In this document: positions 28,501-37,086 of the stretch, one piece after another
Position numbering within the stretch: the first letter of the stretch is position 1
How the letters are laid out: every line of letters starts with the position of its first letter
DNA from: Rickettsiales bacterium
GTDB lineage: Bacteria > Pseudomonadota > Alphaproteobacteria > Rickettsiales > SXRF01
NCBI GenBank assembly: GCA_021299465.1
Contig: JAJTHB010000005.1
Span: 267,647-331,646, forward strand
Direction: 5' to 3'
DNA: 64,000 nt
The notes under the pieces: generated by a model
Database searches by the model: none
What the model saw: the letters and a program-made list of their open reading frames with translations, nothing else
Told to the model about the DNA's origin: nothing
Translations under genes and position numbers: made by a program

Positions 28501-28885
28501 TCACGCTGGTGCGGCAATGCTCGTTGAATTTGCCGATGCCATAATTGGTAATCGCGGCGCGGCCAGAGATGCCGAGCTCTTTTTCGCTGCCCATCTCGGC
28601 GGGCAGGCCATGACAGTCCCAACCGAAGCGGCGTTCCACCTTTTTCCCGCGCATCGTTTGGTAGCGTGCGTAGAGATCTTTCACATAGCCGGTGAGCAGG
28701 TGGCCATAATGCGGCAGGCCGTTGGCAAAGGGCGGGCCATCGTAGAAAATGAATTCCTTGGCGTCTTTGCGGTTATCAATCGAGGCCTGAAAACTGTTTT
28801 CAGCCTTCCAGCGCGCAAGCACCGCTTCTTCGATTTTGGCAAAATCCGGGTTGGGATCGACGTCAGGATAGTGTTTCTTGGTCAT
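25526..28885 (-). CDS. ileS: Isoleucyl-tRNA synthetase, eukaryote-type, with two repeat insertions
   Basis: IleRS charges tRNA-Ile. The 1119-residue enzyme has the HIGH-type motif HYGH (59-62) in PPFANGLPHYGHLLTGYVKD and the KMSKS counterpart KYSKR at about 653-657, followed by LKNYKDP. This signature and the length indicate the eukaryote-like IleS2 type, known from Rickettsia and often mupirocin-tolerant. Two segments look like inserted repeats that keep the frame: residues about 376-395, inside the region following the editing domain, and about 728-752, between the catalytic core and the anticodon-binding domain. Downstream genes follow after 9 bp. Confidence 0.95.
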   Translation of the reverse strand: MTKKHYPDVDPNPDFAKIEEAVLARWKAENSFQASIDNRKDAKEFIFYDGPPFANGLPHYGHLLTGYVKDLYARYQTMRGKKVERRFGWDCHGLPAEMGSEKELGISGRAAITNYGIGKFNEHCRTSVMKYTREWEDYVTRQARWVDFKNDYKTMDKNFMESVLWAFKQLYDKGLVYEAHRVMPYSWAAETPLSNFETKLDNSYREREDKAITVAFELTEAPKGAPKADKYYVLAWTTTPWTLPSNLALAVGKEVEYVYLLDDDKPGIVNICANNFAQKHGSAEHMRIITGITANDLVGLSYKPLFPYFANHKNAFRILDGSSFVTDGDGTGIVHMAPGFGEDDQRCCEANGIELVVPVDGQGKYTDEIFDIPFPVIPNAPAEGSKDSSPLARNDKLQLRGLNVIAQTEGKLESEPYKPEQLAKFGLANLRIINYLKQTGQLIKQEDFKHNYPHCWRTDMPLIYRAMPSWYVEVTKFRDRAVEINKTINWIPEHIRDGQMGHMLATAPDWSISRNRFWGTPIPVWRAKSGKLIVIGSIEELEKLSGKKVTDLHRPYIDDITIEKDGETYTRVEDVFDCWFESGSMPFAQVHYPFENKDWFEKHFPADFITEYVGQTRGWFNTLIMLSTALFDKAPFKNCICHGVVLDSETGLKYSKRLKNYKDPMEVMDKYGADALRWLMISSPVMRGQDLAVDPEGKFIRDVVRLAIKPIWNAYNFLTLYANADGISAQLAVGSWQSEEKHLQTANCEPPTNIMDRYILAKCAQATDTIRTALDAYDTPAACDAVTQFFDVLNNWYIRRSKERFWAEEKSSDKQAAYDTLYTVLETMCRAAAPLLPLTLDEIYQGLTSKSLHLAEFPSFQTVQKISSHELSHDEVNVGLMDWTRNVCNAAHAIRNRVNIRVRQPLNKLSFIGSYFKEAPNSEYYKKIIEDEVNVKLVNSELDISKYATFKLSINNPILGKRLPEKMKQIIPASKKGEWRQVDGTVEICGEKLLAGEYSLLLEPKPEYKDRAQALSTNDALVILDTTITPELEAEGIARDMVRAIQQARKDAALHVSDRISLHIDAPDNISAALAAHKDYVMEQTLTTALLAQKPATASFSTESEIDDKKVIISIAKAA
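26631..26705. repeat. Heptamer hairpin repeat inserted in ileS
   Basis: Three copies of ACTGCCA plus ACTGCGC and ACTG (26674-26705) face inverted, slightly diverged copies of the same heptamer (26631-26659). Together they form a long imperfect hairpin with a loop of about 14 nt. The length of 75 nt is a multiple of three, so ileS stays open and gains about 25 residues containing AVGSWQSEEKHLQTANCE. It differs in sequence from the TGTCAT-ended elements in this window. Confidence 0.75.
27701..27760. repeat. Palindromic repeat (TGTCAT family) inserted in ileS
   Basis: The ends GTCATTCCGA and TCGGGATGAC are inverted copies with one mismatch, with internal GAATCTTTAGATCC pairing. The 60-nt length preserves the ileS frame and encodes VIPNAPAEGSKDSS and LARND. 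The same peptide pattern (VIPSEVEGS) arises from the related element at 57005-57078 when read in the same frame. This resembles the Rickettsia palindromic elements that enter coding genes. Confidence 0.8.
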
Positions 28886-28966
28886 TATTTTAATAGTTTA
28901 GTTAGGTTTAGAGACTAGTGTTTCTATCGTTTTAAGGCATCACTTGCAACCAGCAACATAAGCGCA

Positions 28967-29404
28967 ATGCACGAACAGCGACTAACACGTAGGTTATTGG
29001 CATATTGGGATTTAACCAGAGGTACCGAAGCTATACCCGATGGCAGGAAATTTAACCCCGCTGCAATCGAGGATGTTTGGCCTTCATGTTTTCGTGTTGA
29101 AGTTAATGGGCGTGGGAAAAAGCCTATTTATCATTACGATTACATGGGCGAGCCGGTTGCTGAAATGTATGGCAGGGATTTAACCGGCACAGTCGTGGAC
29201 CAAACAACCAAGCAATTTCCCGGCAAGGTGCTGCATTACAAATTTGATCAGGTGTTGGATTGTAAATCGCCGCTATCTGATGATGGGCATTTTATCAATG
29301 AAGCTGGGAAACTCATCAAATACCGCGCCTCCATATTGCCGCTTGGTAACAAAAAAAAGGGAGTAACACATATTATCGTTGGAATAAGTTGTCGCTACTT
29401 CTAA
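28967..29404 (+). CDS. Single-domain PAS_5 protein
   Basis: A 145-residue protein matching the alphaproteobacterial PAS_5 (formerly DUF1457) family. The pattern is LLAYWDLTRG at the N-terminus, then DVWPSCFRVEV, YHYDYMGEPVAEMYGRDLTG, and a C-terminal strand YRASILPLG. Caulobacter MopJ belongs to this type of protein and affects the cell cycle and polarity. No output domain is attached, so it probably works through a protein partner. It is divergent from ileS and followed by metC after 66 bp. Confidence 0.72.
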   Translation: MHEQRLTRRLLAYWDLTRGTEAIPDGRKFNPAAIEDVWPSCFRVEVNGRGKKPIYHYDYMGEPVAEMYGRDLTGTVVDQTTKQFPGKVLHYKFDQVLDCKSPLSDDGHFINEAGKLIKYRASILPLGNKKKGVTHIIVGISCRYF

Positions 29405-29411
29405 CGAATGA

Positions 29412-29442
29412 TTGACGATAGCGTGTGAATCAGCGATATATT
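29412..29442 (+). promoter_or_regulatory. Candidate sigma-70 promoter for metC
   Basis: TTGACG (29412-29417) and TATATT (29437-29442) each match the consensus boxes at five of six positions. The spacing is 19 bp, longer than ideal. The predicted transcript would start about 20 nt before the metC ATG, which lacks a clear Shine-Dalgarno sequence. Confidence 0.35.
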
Positions 29443-29470
29443 AAGCCCTTCAAATAACGGCGTATATCCT

Positions 29471-30646
29471 ATGCATAAAGAGACTTTACTGGCGACACTC
29501 GGCTGCCAGCCAGAACATCATCGCGGCGTGGTGAACATGCCGCCGCACCGCGCATCAACGATTTTATTTCCCACCATGGCGGAGCTGGAAGCGGCGGAGG
29601 GCAAGGATATTCCCGATGTCACGTATGGCCGCTATGGCACCCCCACCACCGCCGCGCTGGAAGATACTATCGCGCAGCTGGAAGGCGTGGAGCATGCGAT
29701 TGCAACAGCGTCTGGCTTATCGGCCATTGCTGTTTCGCTGATGGCCTTCTTGAAAAGCGGCGATCATGTATTGATGGCGGATAGCGTTTATGGTCCCTCG
29801 CGTCGCTTCTGTAACAACGAGCTGAAACGTTTTGGTGTTGAAACCACTTATTATGACCCCACCATTGGCGCGGGTATCAAAGCACTAATCAAGCCAAATA
29901 CCAAAGTGATCTATTGCGAAAGCCCGGGTTCGCTAACTTTTGAGGTGCAGGATATCCCTGCCATTTCGAAAGTGGCGCGCGAGCATGACATCATCGTGAT
30001 GCTGGATAATACGTGGGCGACGCTGTTTTACAACCGCCCGTTCGAACTGGGCGCGGATATTGTTATCCATTCGGCGACCAAATATTTTTCCGGCCATTCA
30101 GACCTTGTTATGGGATCGATCGCCTGCCGCCCGAAGCATTATAAAAACCTGGTGATGACCTTCCGCAATGTTGGGCCATGCCCCAGCGGCGACAACTGCT
30201 ACCTCGCACTACGCGGTTTGCGCACGATGGGCGTTCGCGTGAAACAACAATATGACAATGCGATGATCGTAGCAAAATGGCTGAAGGCAAGACCAGAAGT
30301 AGAGGAAGTTCTTTTTCCGGCGCTGCCGGGCGCGCCCGGGCATGAAATATGGAAACGCGATTTCACCGGCGCTTCCAGCCTGTTTGCCATCGCTATGAAG
30401 GGCGGCGACAAAAAAGCCGTGGCCGAGATGGTGGATCACCTTGAGCTGTTTGGCCTTGGCTACAGCTGGGGTGGTTATGAAAGCCTTGTGATGCCCAATA
30501 ACCTCAAAGGCCGCGTGGCGACGCAGTGGAAATATTCCGGCCCGGGCATCCGCCTGCATATCGGGCTTGAGCATCCGGATGACATCATCAAAGACTTAGA
30601 GGCAGGGCTGAAGCGCTACGCCAGCGCATCCAAAGCAGCAGCCTGA
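29471..30646 (+). CDS. metC: Cystathionine beta-lyase
   Basis: This PLP enzyme of the Cys/Met metabolism family splits cystathionine to homocysteine, pyruvate and ammonia. The 391-residue protein has YGRYGTPTTAALE near the N-terminus, the DNTWATLFYNRP strand and the PLP-binding Lys204 in HSATKYFSGHSD. The GYSWGGYESLV segment and the RLHIGLE C-terminal arginine favour the alphaproteobacterial MetC group over cystathionine gamma-synthase. The pseudopilin gene starts 4 nt after its stop. Confidence 0.9.
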   Translation: MHKETLLATLGCQPEHHRGVVNMPPHRASTILFPTMAELEAAEGKDIPDVTYGRYGTPTTAALEDTIAQLEGVEHAIATASGLSAIAVSLMAFLKSGDHVLMADSVYGPSRRFCNNELKRFGVETTYYDPTIGAGIKALIKPNTKVIYCESPGSLTFEVQDIPAISKVAREHDIIVMLDNTWATLFYNRPFELGADIVIHSATKYFSGHSDLVMGSIACRPKHYKNLVMTFRNVGPCPSGDNCYLALRGLRTMGVRVKQQYDNAMIVAKWLKARPEVEEVLFPALPGAPGHEIWKRDFTGASSLFAIAMKGGDKKAVAEMVDHLELFGLGYSWGGYESLVMPNNLKGRVATQWKYSGPGIRLHIGLEHPDDIIKDLEAGLKRYASASKAAA

Positions 30647-30649
30647 TTC

Positions 30650-31501
30650 ATGAAGCGCTCGCAAATTTCTGGTTTTACGCTCGTCGAGCTTTCGATTGTT
30701 CTTGTTATTATCGGTTTAATTACTGGTGGTGTGCTGGTCGGCAGAGATCTCATATTTGCAGCACAGGTTCGCCAGCAAATTTCTCAAATCGAAAGTCTGG
30801 ATGTGGCAACCAATACATTTAAGTTAAAATATAATGCCATTCCAGGGGATATCAAAAACGCATCTGAACTTAATCTTGGAACCGCTGGAGGACCCGGAGA
30901 TAATGGCAATGGCAATGGACAGCTGGATGTTGGTGCGGGATCAGTACTCGAAACCCATAGATTCTGGCATCATCTCAGCAGGTCGAACCTAATTAATGGC
31001 ACTTATAATCAGCCAGTACCATATGATCCTTACTTTGGCCCACTACCAGGAAAAGATTCTCCTGCGCTTAAACTTCCGATGATTGCATTGGATGGCAACG
31101 GCACACCATCCCAAAGAAATAATATTGGTGGCATTGTTGTCGCCTATTCGCGAATGTATAAAGACATTATGGATCTACCTTTTACTAACGCATGGCTTAT
31201 GGCAACATCAAGCTACGATACTGAAGCAATTGGTGGCTATCCTGGAGTTTATGCACGCTCTATTGATTTCAAACTAGACGATGGCGCACCAACAAGTGGC
31301 AATATTGTTGGAGTGAGGAATGCATCTAGTGCCTCGTGTTCAGGTGGCATATGCTATGCGGTGCTTGATTATGGCCCTTTCACGAGTGATGGCGATCCAG
31401 ACAATTCATGTATCGATGACAGTGTAACTCCATCCGTGTATGTAAATAACATGAAGCCAGCCGCAGAAAGCTGCGCATTGATTGTACGCGCAGGATTTTA
31501 A
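30650..31501 (+). CDS. Orphan type IV pilin-like (prepilin) protein
   Basis: A 283-residue prepilin with the class III signal MKRSQISG-FTLVELSIVLV, cleaved after Gly8, with Glu at +5, then a hydrophobic helix to about 31. The region RQQISQIESLDVATNTFKLKYN and a Gly/Asn-rich loop (about 80-95) match pilins that occur as multi-copy singletons in some alphaproteobacteria. Two pairs of cysteines lie near the C-terminus. No prepilin peptidase or assembly ATPase is nearby. It starts 4 nt after metC. Its base composition looks AT-richer than metC, consistent with separate ancestry. Confidence 0.85.
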   Translation: MKRSQISGFTLVELSIVLVIIGLITGGVLVGRDLIFAAQVRQQISQIESLDVATNTFKLKYNAIPGDIKNASELNLGTAGGPGDNGNGNGQLDVGAGSVLETHRFWHHLSRSNLINGTYNQPVPYDPYFGPLPGKDSPALKLPMIALDGNGTPSQRNNIGGIVVAYSRMYKDIMDLPFTNAWLMATSSYDTEAIGGYPGVYARSIDFKLDDGAPTSGNIVGVRNASSASCSGGICYAVLDYGPFTSDGDPDNSCIDDSVTPSVYVNNMKPAAESCALIVRAGF

Positions 31502-31508
31502 ATTTAAA

Positions 31509-32708
31509 TCATTTAAGCAGCCTTAACCTCAGCGCGTTCAGCTTGATAAAGCCAGCAGCGTCTTTCTGGTCATAAGCGCCGCGGTCATCTTCAAAGGTCA
31601 CTACTTTTTCGCTGTAGAGTGATTTGGGGGATTTACGACCATCGACCGACACCGAGCCTTTGAAGAGTTTCAGGCGCACAGTGCCGCTAACATTCACTTG
31701 TGATTTGTCGATCAGGGCTTGCAGCATTTCGCGCTCTGGCGACCACCAGTAGCCGTTATAAATCAGCTCGGCGTAGCGCGGCATCAGCTCGTCTTTCAGG
31801 TGTGATGCGCCGCGATCCAGCGTAATCGATTCGATGGCGCGATGCGCGCTTAGCAGAATGGTACCGCCCGGCGTTTCATACACACCGCGCGATTTCATAC
31901 CGACATAGCGATTTTCAACCATGTCGAGGCGGCCAATACCATGGTTGCCGCCTAGTTCATTGAGTGTGGTCAGTAGCGCAGCGGGGGTCAATTTCACGCC
32001 ATTCACTGCCACCGCATCTCCTTTTTCAAATTCTACCTCGATAAACTCCGGCTTATCAGGCGCCTTTTCTGGCGCCACAGAACGGGTGAACATATCCTCA
32101 TGCGGCGCAATCCAAGGGTCTTCCAGCACTTTGCCTTCATAGGAAATATGGAGCAGATTCGCGTCAGTAGAGTAGGGGGCTTCGCCGCGCTTGTCTTTTG
32201 CAATCGGAATCTGGTGCTTTTCGGCATATTCAATCAGCTTAGTGCGGCTGGTTAAATCCCATTCCCGCCACGGGGCGATGACTTTAATATCAGGCTTCAG
32301 CGCATAATAGCCCAGCTCAAAGCGCACCTGATCATTGCCCTTGCCGGTTGCGCCATGCGCCACCGCATCGGCGCCGGTGGCAATGGCAATTTCAATCTGC
32401 CGTTTGGCGATCAGCGGGCGTGCGATGGAGGTGCCAAGAAGATAAACACCCTCATAAAGCGCATTAGCGCGGAACATGGGAAACACATAATCACGAACAA
32501 ATTCCTCGCGCAGGTCTTCCACGAAAATTTGTTTCGCGCCCATCATTTCAGCTTTCTGGCGCGCTGGTTCCAGCTCGCCGCCCTGACCAAGATCAGCGGT
32601 AAATGTGACCACCTCGCAGCCATAGGTTTCCTGTAGCCAGCGAAGAATAATCGAGGTATCCAGCCCGCCAGAGTAGGCAAGCACGACTTTATTCACTGAT
32701 TTAGTCAC
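31509..32708 (-). CDS. argG: Argininosuccinate synthase
   Basis: ArgG joins citrulline and aspartate using ATP in arginine synthesis. I set the start at the GTG at 32708: AGAGGG lies about 6 nt upstream and the protein then begins [19 protein letters not shown] with the P-loop at residues 11-18. A further ATG at 32771 would add 21 unlikely residues. The resulting 399 residues match the usual bacterial size. [14 protein letters not shown] is the conserved citrulline-binding segment. It is divergent from hfq, with which it shares a 108-bp control region. Confidence 0.95.
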   Translation of the reverse strand: MTKSVNKVVLAYSGGLDTSIILRWLQETYGCEVVTFTADLGQGGELEPARQKAEMMGAKQIFVEDLREEFVRDYVFPMFRANALYEGVYLLGTSIARPLIAKRQIEIAIATGADAVAHGATGKGNDQVRFELGYYALKPDIKVIAPWREWDLTSRTKLIEYAEKHQIPIAKDKRGEAPYSTDANLLHISYEGKVLEDPWIAPHEDMFTRSVAPEKAPDKPEFIEVEFEKGDAVAVNGVKLTPAALLTTLNELGGNHGIGRLDMVENRYVGMKSRGVYETPGGTILLSAHRAIESITLDRGASHLKDELMPRYAELIYNGYWWSPEREMLQALIDKSQVNVSGTVRLKLFKGSVSVDGRKSPKSLYSEKVVTFEDDRGAYDQKDAAGFIKLNALRLRLLK

Positions 32709-32816
32709 AAAAACCCTCTTTCTAAGTTTGTTTGGGGGGCGCACCTTGACAAAACTATTGCGATGAATCAAGGGGCATAGTAGTCTGATGTACTATAGCT
32801 ATAGAATAGGGAGATT
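32709..32816. promoter_or_regulatory. Divergent argG/hfq control region with a 12-bp palindrome
   Basis: The region contains a perfect 12-bp palindrome CTATAGCTATAG (32793-32804) 12 nt before the hfq start, overlapping a possible -10 box. TTGACA (32746-32751) is a perfect -35-like hexamer but no well-spaced -10 follows. AGGGAG (32808-32813) is the hfq ribosome binding site and sits unusually close to the ATG. Confidence 0.4.
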
Positions 32817-33086
32817 ATGGCTGAAAAATCACAAAATATTCAAGACGTGTTTCTCAACACGCTGAGAAAAAAGAAAATTCCGGTGACGGTATTTTTGTCA
32901 AATGGCGTGAAGTTGCAGGGCAATATCACTGCCTTTGATAATTTCTCGCTACTGCTTCGCCGCGGGCCGCAGGTTCAATTGGTGTATAAGCATACCATTG
33001 CCACTGTGGTTCCATCCGCTCCGGTCAGCCTTCAGGATGAAGAGGGTGTAGACGCGGCAATGAGCGATGCGGCTCTTCACGATTAA
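32817..33086 (+). CDS. hfq: RNA chaperone Hfq
   Basis: Hfq forms a hexamer that helps small RNAs pair with mRNAs. The 89-residue protein has the Sm1 motif ([21 protein letters not shown], about 25-45) and the Sm2 motif [11 protein letters not shown] (about 60-70). It is followed after 6 nt by hflX, the usual alphaproteobacterial order. Confidence 0.96.
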   Translation: MAEKSQNIQDVFLNTLRKKKIPVTVFLSNGVKLQGNITAFDNFSLLLRRGPQVQLVYKHTIATVVPSAPVSLQDEEGVDAAMSDAALHD

Positions 33087-33092
33087 CTCTCT

Positions 33093-34358
33093 TTGACAAC
33101 TTCCACAGAGCAAGTTTTTATCGTTCATCCTTGGCTGAAAAAACCCAAGGAGATGATGCTGCGTGGAGCTGATTCGTGCGTTGAAGAAGCCATTGGTCTT
33201 GCCCACGCAATTGACTTAAAGGTCGTAGGCACCGCCGCTGTGGCGCTGCCCAAAACCGTTCCAGCTACACTCATCGGTTCAGGCAAGGTTGAAGAACTTG
33301 CTGAAGAGATTAAAAGCCTTGAGGCAGGCCTTGCGATCGTTAACCATGCCCTGAGCCCCATCCAACAGCGTAATTTGGAGAAAGCATGGAACTGCAAGGT
33401 CATTGATCGCACCGCGCTGATTCTTGAAATTTTCGGGGCGAGGGCACGCACACACGAAGGCAAATTACAGGTTGAGCTGGCGGCGCTGGAATACCAGAAA
33501 GGCAGGCTGGTTCGCTCATGGACGCATTTGGAACGCCAGCGCGGCGGCTTTGGCTTTCTTGGAGGCCCGGGTGAATCGCAGATCGAGATAGATAGGCGCC
33601 TGATCCGCGACCGAATTTCTAAAATCAAAAAGCAGCTTGAGCAGGTGACACGTACGCGCGAGCTGCACCGCAAAGTACGGCGCGAAACACCTTATCCGGT
33701 GGTGGCGCTGGTTGGTTATACCAATGCCGGCAAATCGACCTTGTTTAATAAACTAACCGGCGCATCGGTGATGGCAATGGATAAGCTTTTTGCCACGCTG
33801 GATCCAACCATGCGCCAGCTCACATTGCCCTCTGGTAAAAAAATTATTCTATCTGACACCGTAGGATTTGTATCCAATCTCCCGACAGAGCTGGTCGCGG
33901 CCTTCCGCGCGACGCTGGAGGAAGTGCTTGAGGCAGAATTATTACTTCATATACGAGATATTGCTCATCCTGATTCTGCGGCGCAAAAACATGATGTCGA
34001 GTCAGTCTTGCGAAGCTTGTTCAAGTCTGAGAATGTGCCGGATAATGTCATTGAAGTGCGCAATAAAATTGATCTGCTGGAGCATCAGGATCAGACTGAA
34101 GGGCTGGGCATATCCGCGATCAGCGGACAGGGGATAGATAAGCTGCTTACCTTTATTGAACGCGAAATCGAGCAGCGCTTCTACATCCCTTCAACCTTCA
34201 CACTCAAACTTGATGATGGCAAGGCGTTGGCATGGCTGCATGCACATGGCAAAATCACAAGCCAAGAAATAGATGACGACCGGCTGCAAGTTAAGGTACA
34301 ACTCTCAAAAGAGAACACCAGCCGCTTCGAACATCTCTATGCTTCTTCACTATATTAA
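33093..34358 (+). CDS. hflX: GTPase HflX
   Basis: HflX is a ribosome-associated GTPase that splits stalled or heat-damaged ribosomes. It has an N-terminal HflX domain (about 20-190) including RTALILEIFGARARTHEGKL and RGGFGFLGGPGE, then a G domain with GYTNAGKSTLFNKLTG and DTVGFVSNLP. The likely start is a TTG at 33093, 6 nt after hfq, so translation is probably coupled to hfq. No ATG occurs before residue 20. The stop lies inside the following gene, which overlaps it by 20 nt. Confidence 0.93.
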   Translation: MTTSTEQVFIVHPWLKKPKEMMLRGADSCVEEAIGLAHAIDLKVVGTAAVALPKTVPATLIGSGKVEELAEEIKSLEAGLAIVNHALSPIQQRNLEKAWNCKVIDRTALILEIFGARARTHEGKLQVELAALEYQKGRLVRSWTHLERQRGGFGFLGGPGESQIEIDRRLIRDRISKIKKQLEQVTRTRELHRKVRRETPYPVVALVGYTNAGKSTLFNKLTGASVMAMDKLFATLDPTMRQLTLPSGKKIILSDTVGFVSNLPTELVAAFRATLEEVLEAELLLHIRDIAHPDSAAQKHDVESVLRSLFKSENVPDNVIEVRNKIDLLEHQDQTEGLGISAISGQGIDKLLTFIEREIEQRFYIPSTFTLKLDDGKALAWLHAHGKITSQEIDDDRLQVKVQLSKENTSRFEHLYASSLY

Positions 34359-35133
34359 CCGAATCTCACGCTATGTTTTCCTTGGCCTGTATTTGTTTGC
34401 CGCCTTTTCGGCACGACAAGCTGCCGCCATGCCAACCGTCACTGTGCTTGCTGAAAGCTCTCTGTCACTTGCCATAAGTGAATTAGCGCGGTCTTACTCT
34501 AAACAAGCGGATGTGATGGTTGGGGCATCCTTTGCCTCACAACAAGAACAACAGCAGCAAATTGAAGAAGGTGGCGAAGCAGACATTCTAATTACGACTC
34601 GCGCGCACTGGATCGAAGATTTGAAAACCCAAGGCCTGATTGATGTCTATTCAGAAGCGTTGATCGCCCGCAATCGCCTGGCACTGGTGAGCAAGCACGG
34701 AGGGGCGATTTCACCTCGTAATGACGGTGTTTTTCCACTCAACGAAATGCTCAAATTATTCAGCTGGGAGCCATCTTTTGTTGTTGGGAATCCCGATGTG
34801 CTGGACGAAGGACGCTTTAGCAAAGAAGCCTTGCGCAACCTTGGAGTGGCTGGTGATTTAGAGGAATACACTCTTTACATCAAATCGCGCGCGCAGATGG
34901 AATCCATGATCAGCCAGCAGGGAATGATCGGATTGATGTTTAATTCATCAGTCAGCGATAATCGTAACCTGCAAATGATCGATTTGCTGCCTGAATCATC
35001 GCATACACCAATTAATTATCATGCTGCTGTCATTGCAGGTGATAACATGCAAGAAGCAAGGCTGTTCATGAAGTTTTTAAACAGTGATACAGCCAAAGTG
35101 ATTCTTCGCAGCCATGGCTTTTTTGTGGATTAG
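34339..35133 (+). CDS. ModA-like periplasmic binding protein
   Basis: A 265-residue protein from the ATG at 34339. The N-terminal helix and AAA motif (about 5-28) look like a signal peptide. The mature part resembles molybdate/tungstate-binding ModA proteins, with [16 protein letters not shown] and [20 protein letters not shown]. No permease or ATPase gene is adjacent, so it may bind a different oxyanion or act without a dedicated transporter. It overlaps hflX by 20 nt, suggesting co-transcription with hfq-hflX, and converges on tsaD. Confidence 0.7.
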   Translation: MLLHYINRISRYVFLGLYLFAAFSARQAAAMPTVTVLAESSLSLAISELARSYSKQADVMVGASFASQQEQQQQIEEGGEADILITTRAHWIEDLKTQGLIDVYSEALIARNRLALVSKHGGAISPRNDGVFPLNEMLKLFSWEPSFVVGNPDVLDEGRFSKEALRNLGVAGDLEEYTLYIKSRAQMESMISQQGMIGLMFNSSVSDNRNLQMIDLLPESSHTPINYHAAVIAGDNMQEARLFMKFLNSDTAKVILRSHGFFVD

Positions 35134-36155
35134 GCTGCAAGTGGCCAGCGTGCCCGCGGTTCAAACGATAAATCATCTGTCATACCAAGCCTGAAACGCT
35201 CCATGCCAGCCCAGGCGATCATCGCTGCATTATCGGTGCATAAAGCAATAGGTGGGGCACTCAGCAGCAGATCATGCTCGGCGCATATGCCCTCGAGCGC
35301 ACCACGAATAAATTGATTCGCCGCGACGCCGCCAGCAAGCACCATCGATTGAATGGCAGGTTGAGAGATTTTTGCCATTTTGATAGCGTTAAGGCTTCGC
35401 TCGCATACCGTGTTGGCAACGGTTTGCTGAAATGAAGCGCAAATATCTTGAATTGTTTTTTGGTTTAATTGGTTTAATGCCTGAAGTTCTTTGACCACTG
35501 TGCGCACAGCTGTTTTGAGTCCTGAGAAAGAAAAATCGCAGCCCGGCCTGCCTTTGAGTGGTTGTGAGAATGCATACGCAAAAGGATTACCCAGTTTTGC
35601 CAATGCTTCCACGGCTGGCCCGCCCGGGTAACCAAGCCCAAGGAGCTTCGCGGTTTTGTCGAAGGCTTCACCGAGCGCATCATCCATCGTGCCGCCAAGA
35701 CGCTGGTAACGACCAACTCCTTCAACCATTAGAAACTGGCAATGACCACCGGAAACAAGTAGCAGCAGATAAGGAAAAGGGGTGTCTTGTGTTAGCCGCA
35801 CTGTGAGCGCATGCCCCTCAAGATGATTGACGGCAATGAAAGGTTTGCGGTAGCTGCTGGCAATGGCTTTAGCGGTCATTACACCCACAATAACACCACC
35901 GATAAGCCCAGGGCCACCGGTTGCTGCAATCGCATCCACATCAGCAAAGCTGACTTTTGCTTCTGATAAGGCGCGGGTTATCACCTGATCCAGATAATCC
36001 ATGTGTGCGCGCGCGGCAATCTCCGGCACAACACCGCCATAAGCCAGATGTTCTTTGGTCTGCGAAAGCACAATATTCGACAGAATACGACGATCATCAG
36101 CGACGATGGCCGCTGCTGTTTCGTCACAACTGGTTTCAATGCCGAGTATGAGCAT
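35130..36155 (-). CDS. tsaD: tRNA N6-adenosine threonylcarbamoyltransferase
   Basis: TsaD transfers the threonylcarbamoyl group to A37 of tRNAs reading ANN codons. The 341-residue protein shows the ASKHA start [15 protein letters not shown] (4-18), the metal-binding His111 and His115 in NHLEGHAL, and LVSGGHCQF. TsaB and TsaE are not in the window. It is divergent from hemC, with 37 bp between their starts, and overlaps the ModA-like gene by 4 nt at the 3' ends. Confidence 0.95.
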   Translation of the reverse strand: MLILGIETSCDETAAAIVADDRRILSNIVLSQTKEHLAYGGVVPEIAARAHMDYLDQVITRALSEAKVSFADVDAIAATGGPGLIGGVIVGVMTAKAIASSYRKPFIAVNHLEGHALTVRLTQDTPFPYLLLLVSGGHCQFLMVEGVGRYQRLGGTMDDALGEAFDKTAKLLGLGYPGGPAVEALAKLGNPFAYAFSQPLKGRPGCDFSFSGLKTAVRTVVKELQALNQLNQKTIQDICASFQQTVANTVCERSLNAIKMAKISQPAIQSMVLAGGVAANQFIRGALEGICAEHDLLLSAPPIALCTDNAAMIAWAGMERFRLGMTDDLSFEPRARWPLAA

Positions 36156-36192
36156 GGTTGCTTGTTACTGGCTGTTGGTGTTAACTGGCAAG

Positions 36193-37086
36193 ATGAAAAT
36201 ACGTCTTGGAACAAGAAAAAGCGCGCTAGCGCTGGCACAATCAGAGGAAGTAAAGGCAAAGCTTCTTGCGGCTTGGCCGCATCTGGAGGTCGAGCTGGTC
36301 AAAATCACCACTAGCGGTGATAAATTTACGGAGTTTCCACTTGCCGATATTGGCGGCAAAGGCCTGTTTACTAAGGAAATTGAAGAGGCATTGCTTAATC
36401 GATCAATCGATATCGCCGTACACTCAATGAAAGATATGCCAACCGTTCTACCAGACGGACTGACGATTGGCGCGATGCTGAAGCGAGAAGATCCACGTGA
36501 TGTCCTGATCGGCAGGCAATGCTTATCGGATATTCCCAAAGGTGCAACCTTTGGCACAGCATCGCTCAGGCGAGCAGCACAAATCCTTATGAAACGGCCA
36601 GACCTTTCAATCGTTACACTACGCGGCAATGTTGAAACTCGCCTCAGCAAGGTTCAGAAAGGCCTTATCGGTGCAACCATGCTTGCACAGGCAGGCTTGA
36701 ACCGTCTGGGTATCAAAGGGGCAGGGGCAGCACTTTCCACCGATGAATTTCTTCCTGCCATAGCACAGGGCGCCGTGGGGATTGAATGTCGTATGGGTGA
36801 TCAGAGGATTAATGATTTGCTCGCTGTCATTACCAACGAAACAACCGTTCGGGCCGTGGATTGTGAACGCGCATTCCTGAAGGTGCTCGATGGCTCATGT
36901 CGCACGCCTATTGCGGGTTATGCCCATTTAAATGGCGACGAAATTCAATTTCGCGGCCTGATTGCAAAACCAGATGGCAGCGCACATCACACAGTGACCT
37001 TGGAAGACCGGGCAATCAATTTCCGTGAACTTGGTGAAGAGGCGGGGCGGTTATTGCTCGCTAAAGCCGGCAAACATTTTATTTAG
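36193..37086 (+). CDS. hemC: Hydroxymethylbilane synthase (porphobilinogen deaminase)
   Basis: HemC polymerises four porphobilinogens in haem synthesis. The true start is the ATG at 36193, giving 298 residues that begin MKIRLGTRKSALALAQ. An upstream frame to 36055 overlaps tsaD on the other strand. HSMKDMPT and GTASLRRAAQ are the conserved active-site segments, and Cys236 in LDGSCRTPIAGYA holds the dipyrromethane cofactor. The haem it makes would supply the cytochrome c maturation genes at 48-52 kb. Confidence 0.95.
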   Translation: MKIRLGTRKSALALAQSEEVKAKLLAAWPHLEVELVKITTSGDKFTEFPLADIGGKGLFTKEIEEALLNRSIDIAVHSMKDMPTVLPDGLTIGAMLKREDPRDVLIGRQCLSDIPKGATFGTASLRRAAQILMKRPDLSIVTLRGNVETRLSKVQKGLIGATMLAQAGLNRLGIKGAGAALSTDEFLPAIAQGAVGIECRMGDQRINDLLAVITNETTVRAVDCERAFLKVLDGSCRTPIAGYAHLNGDEIQFRGLIAKPDGSAHHTVTLEDRAINFRELGEEAGRLLLAKAGKHFI

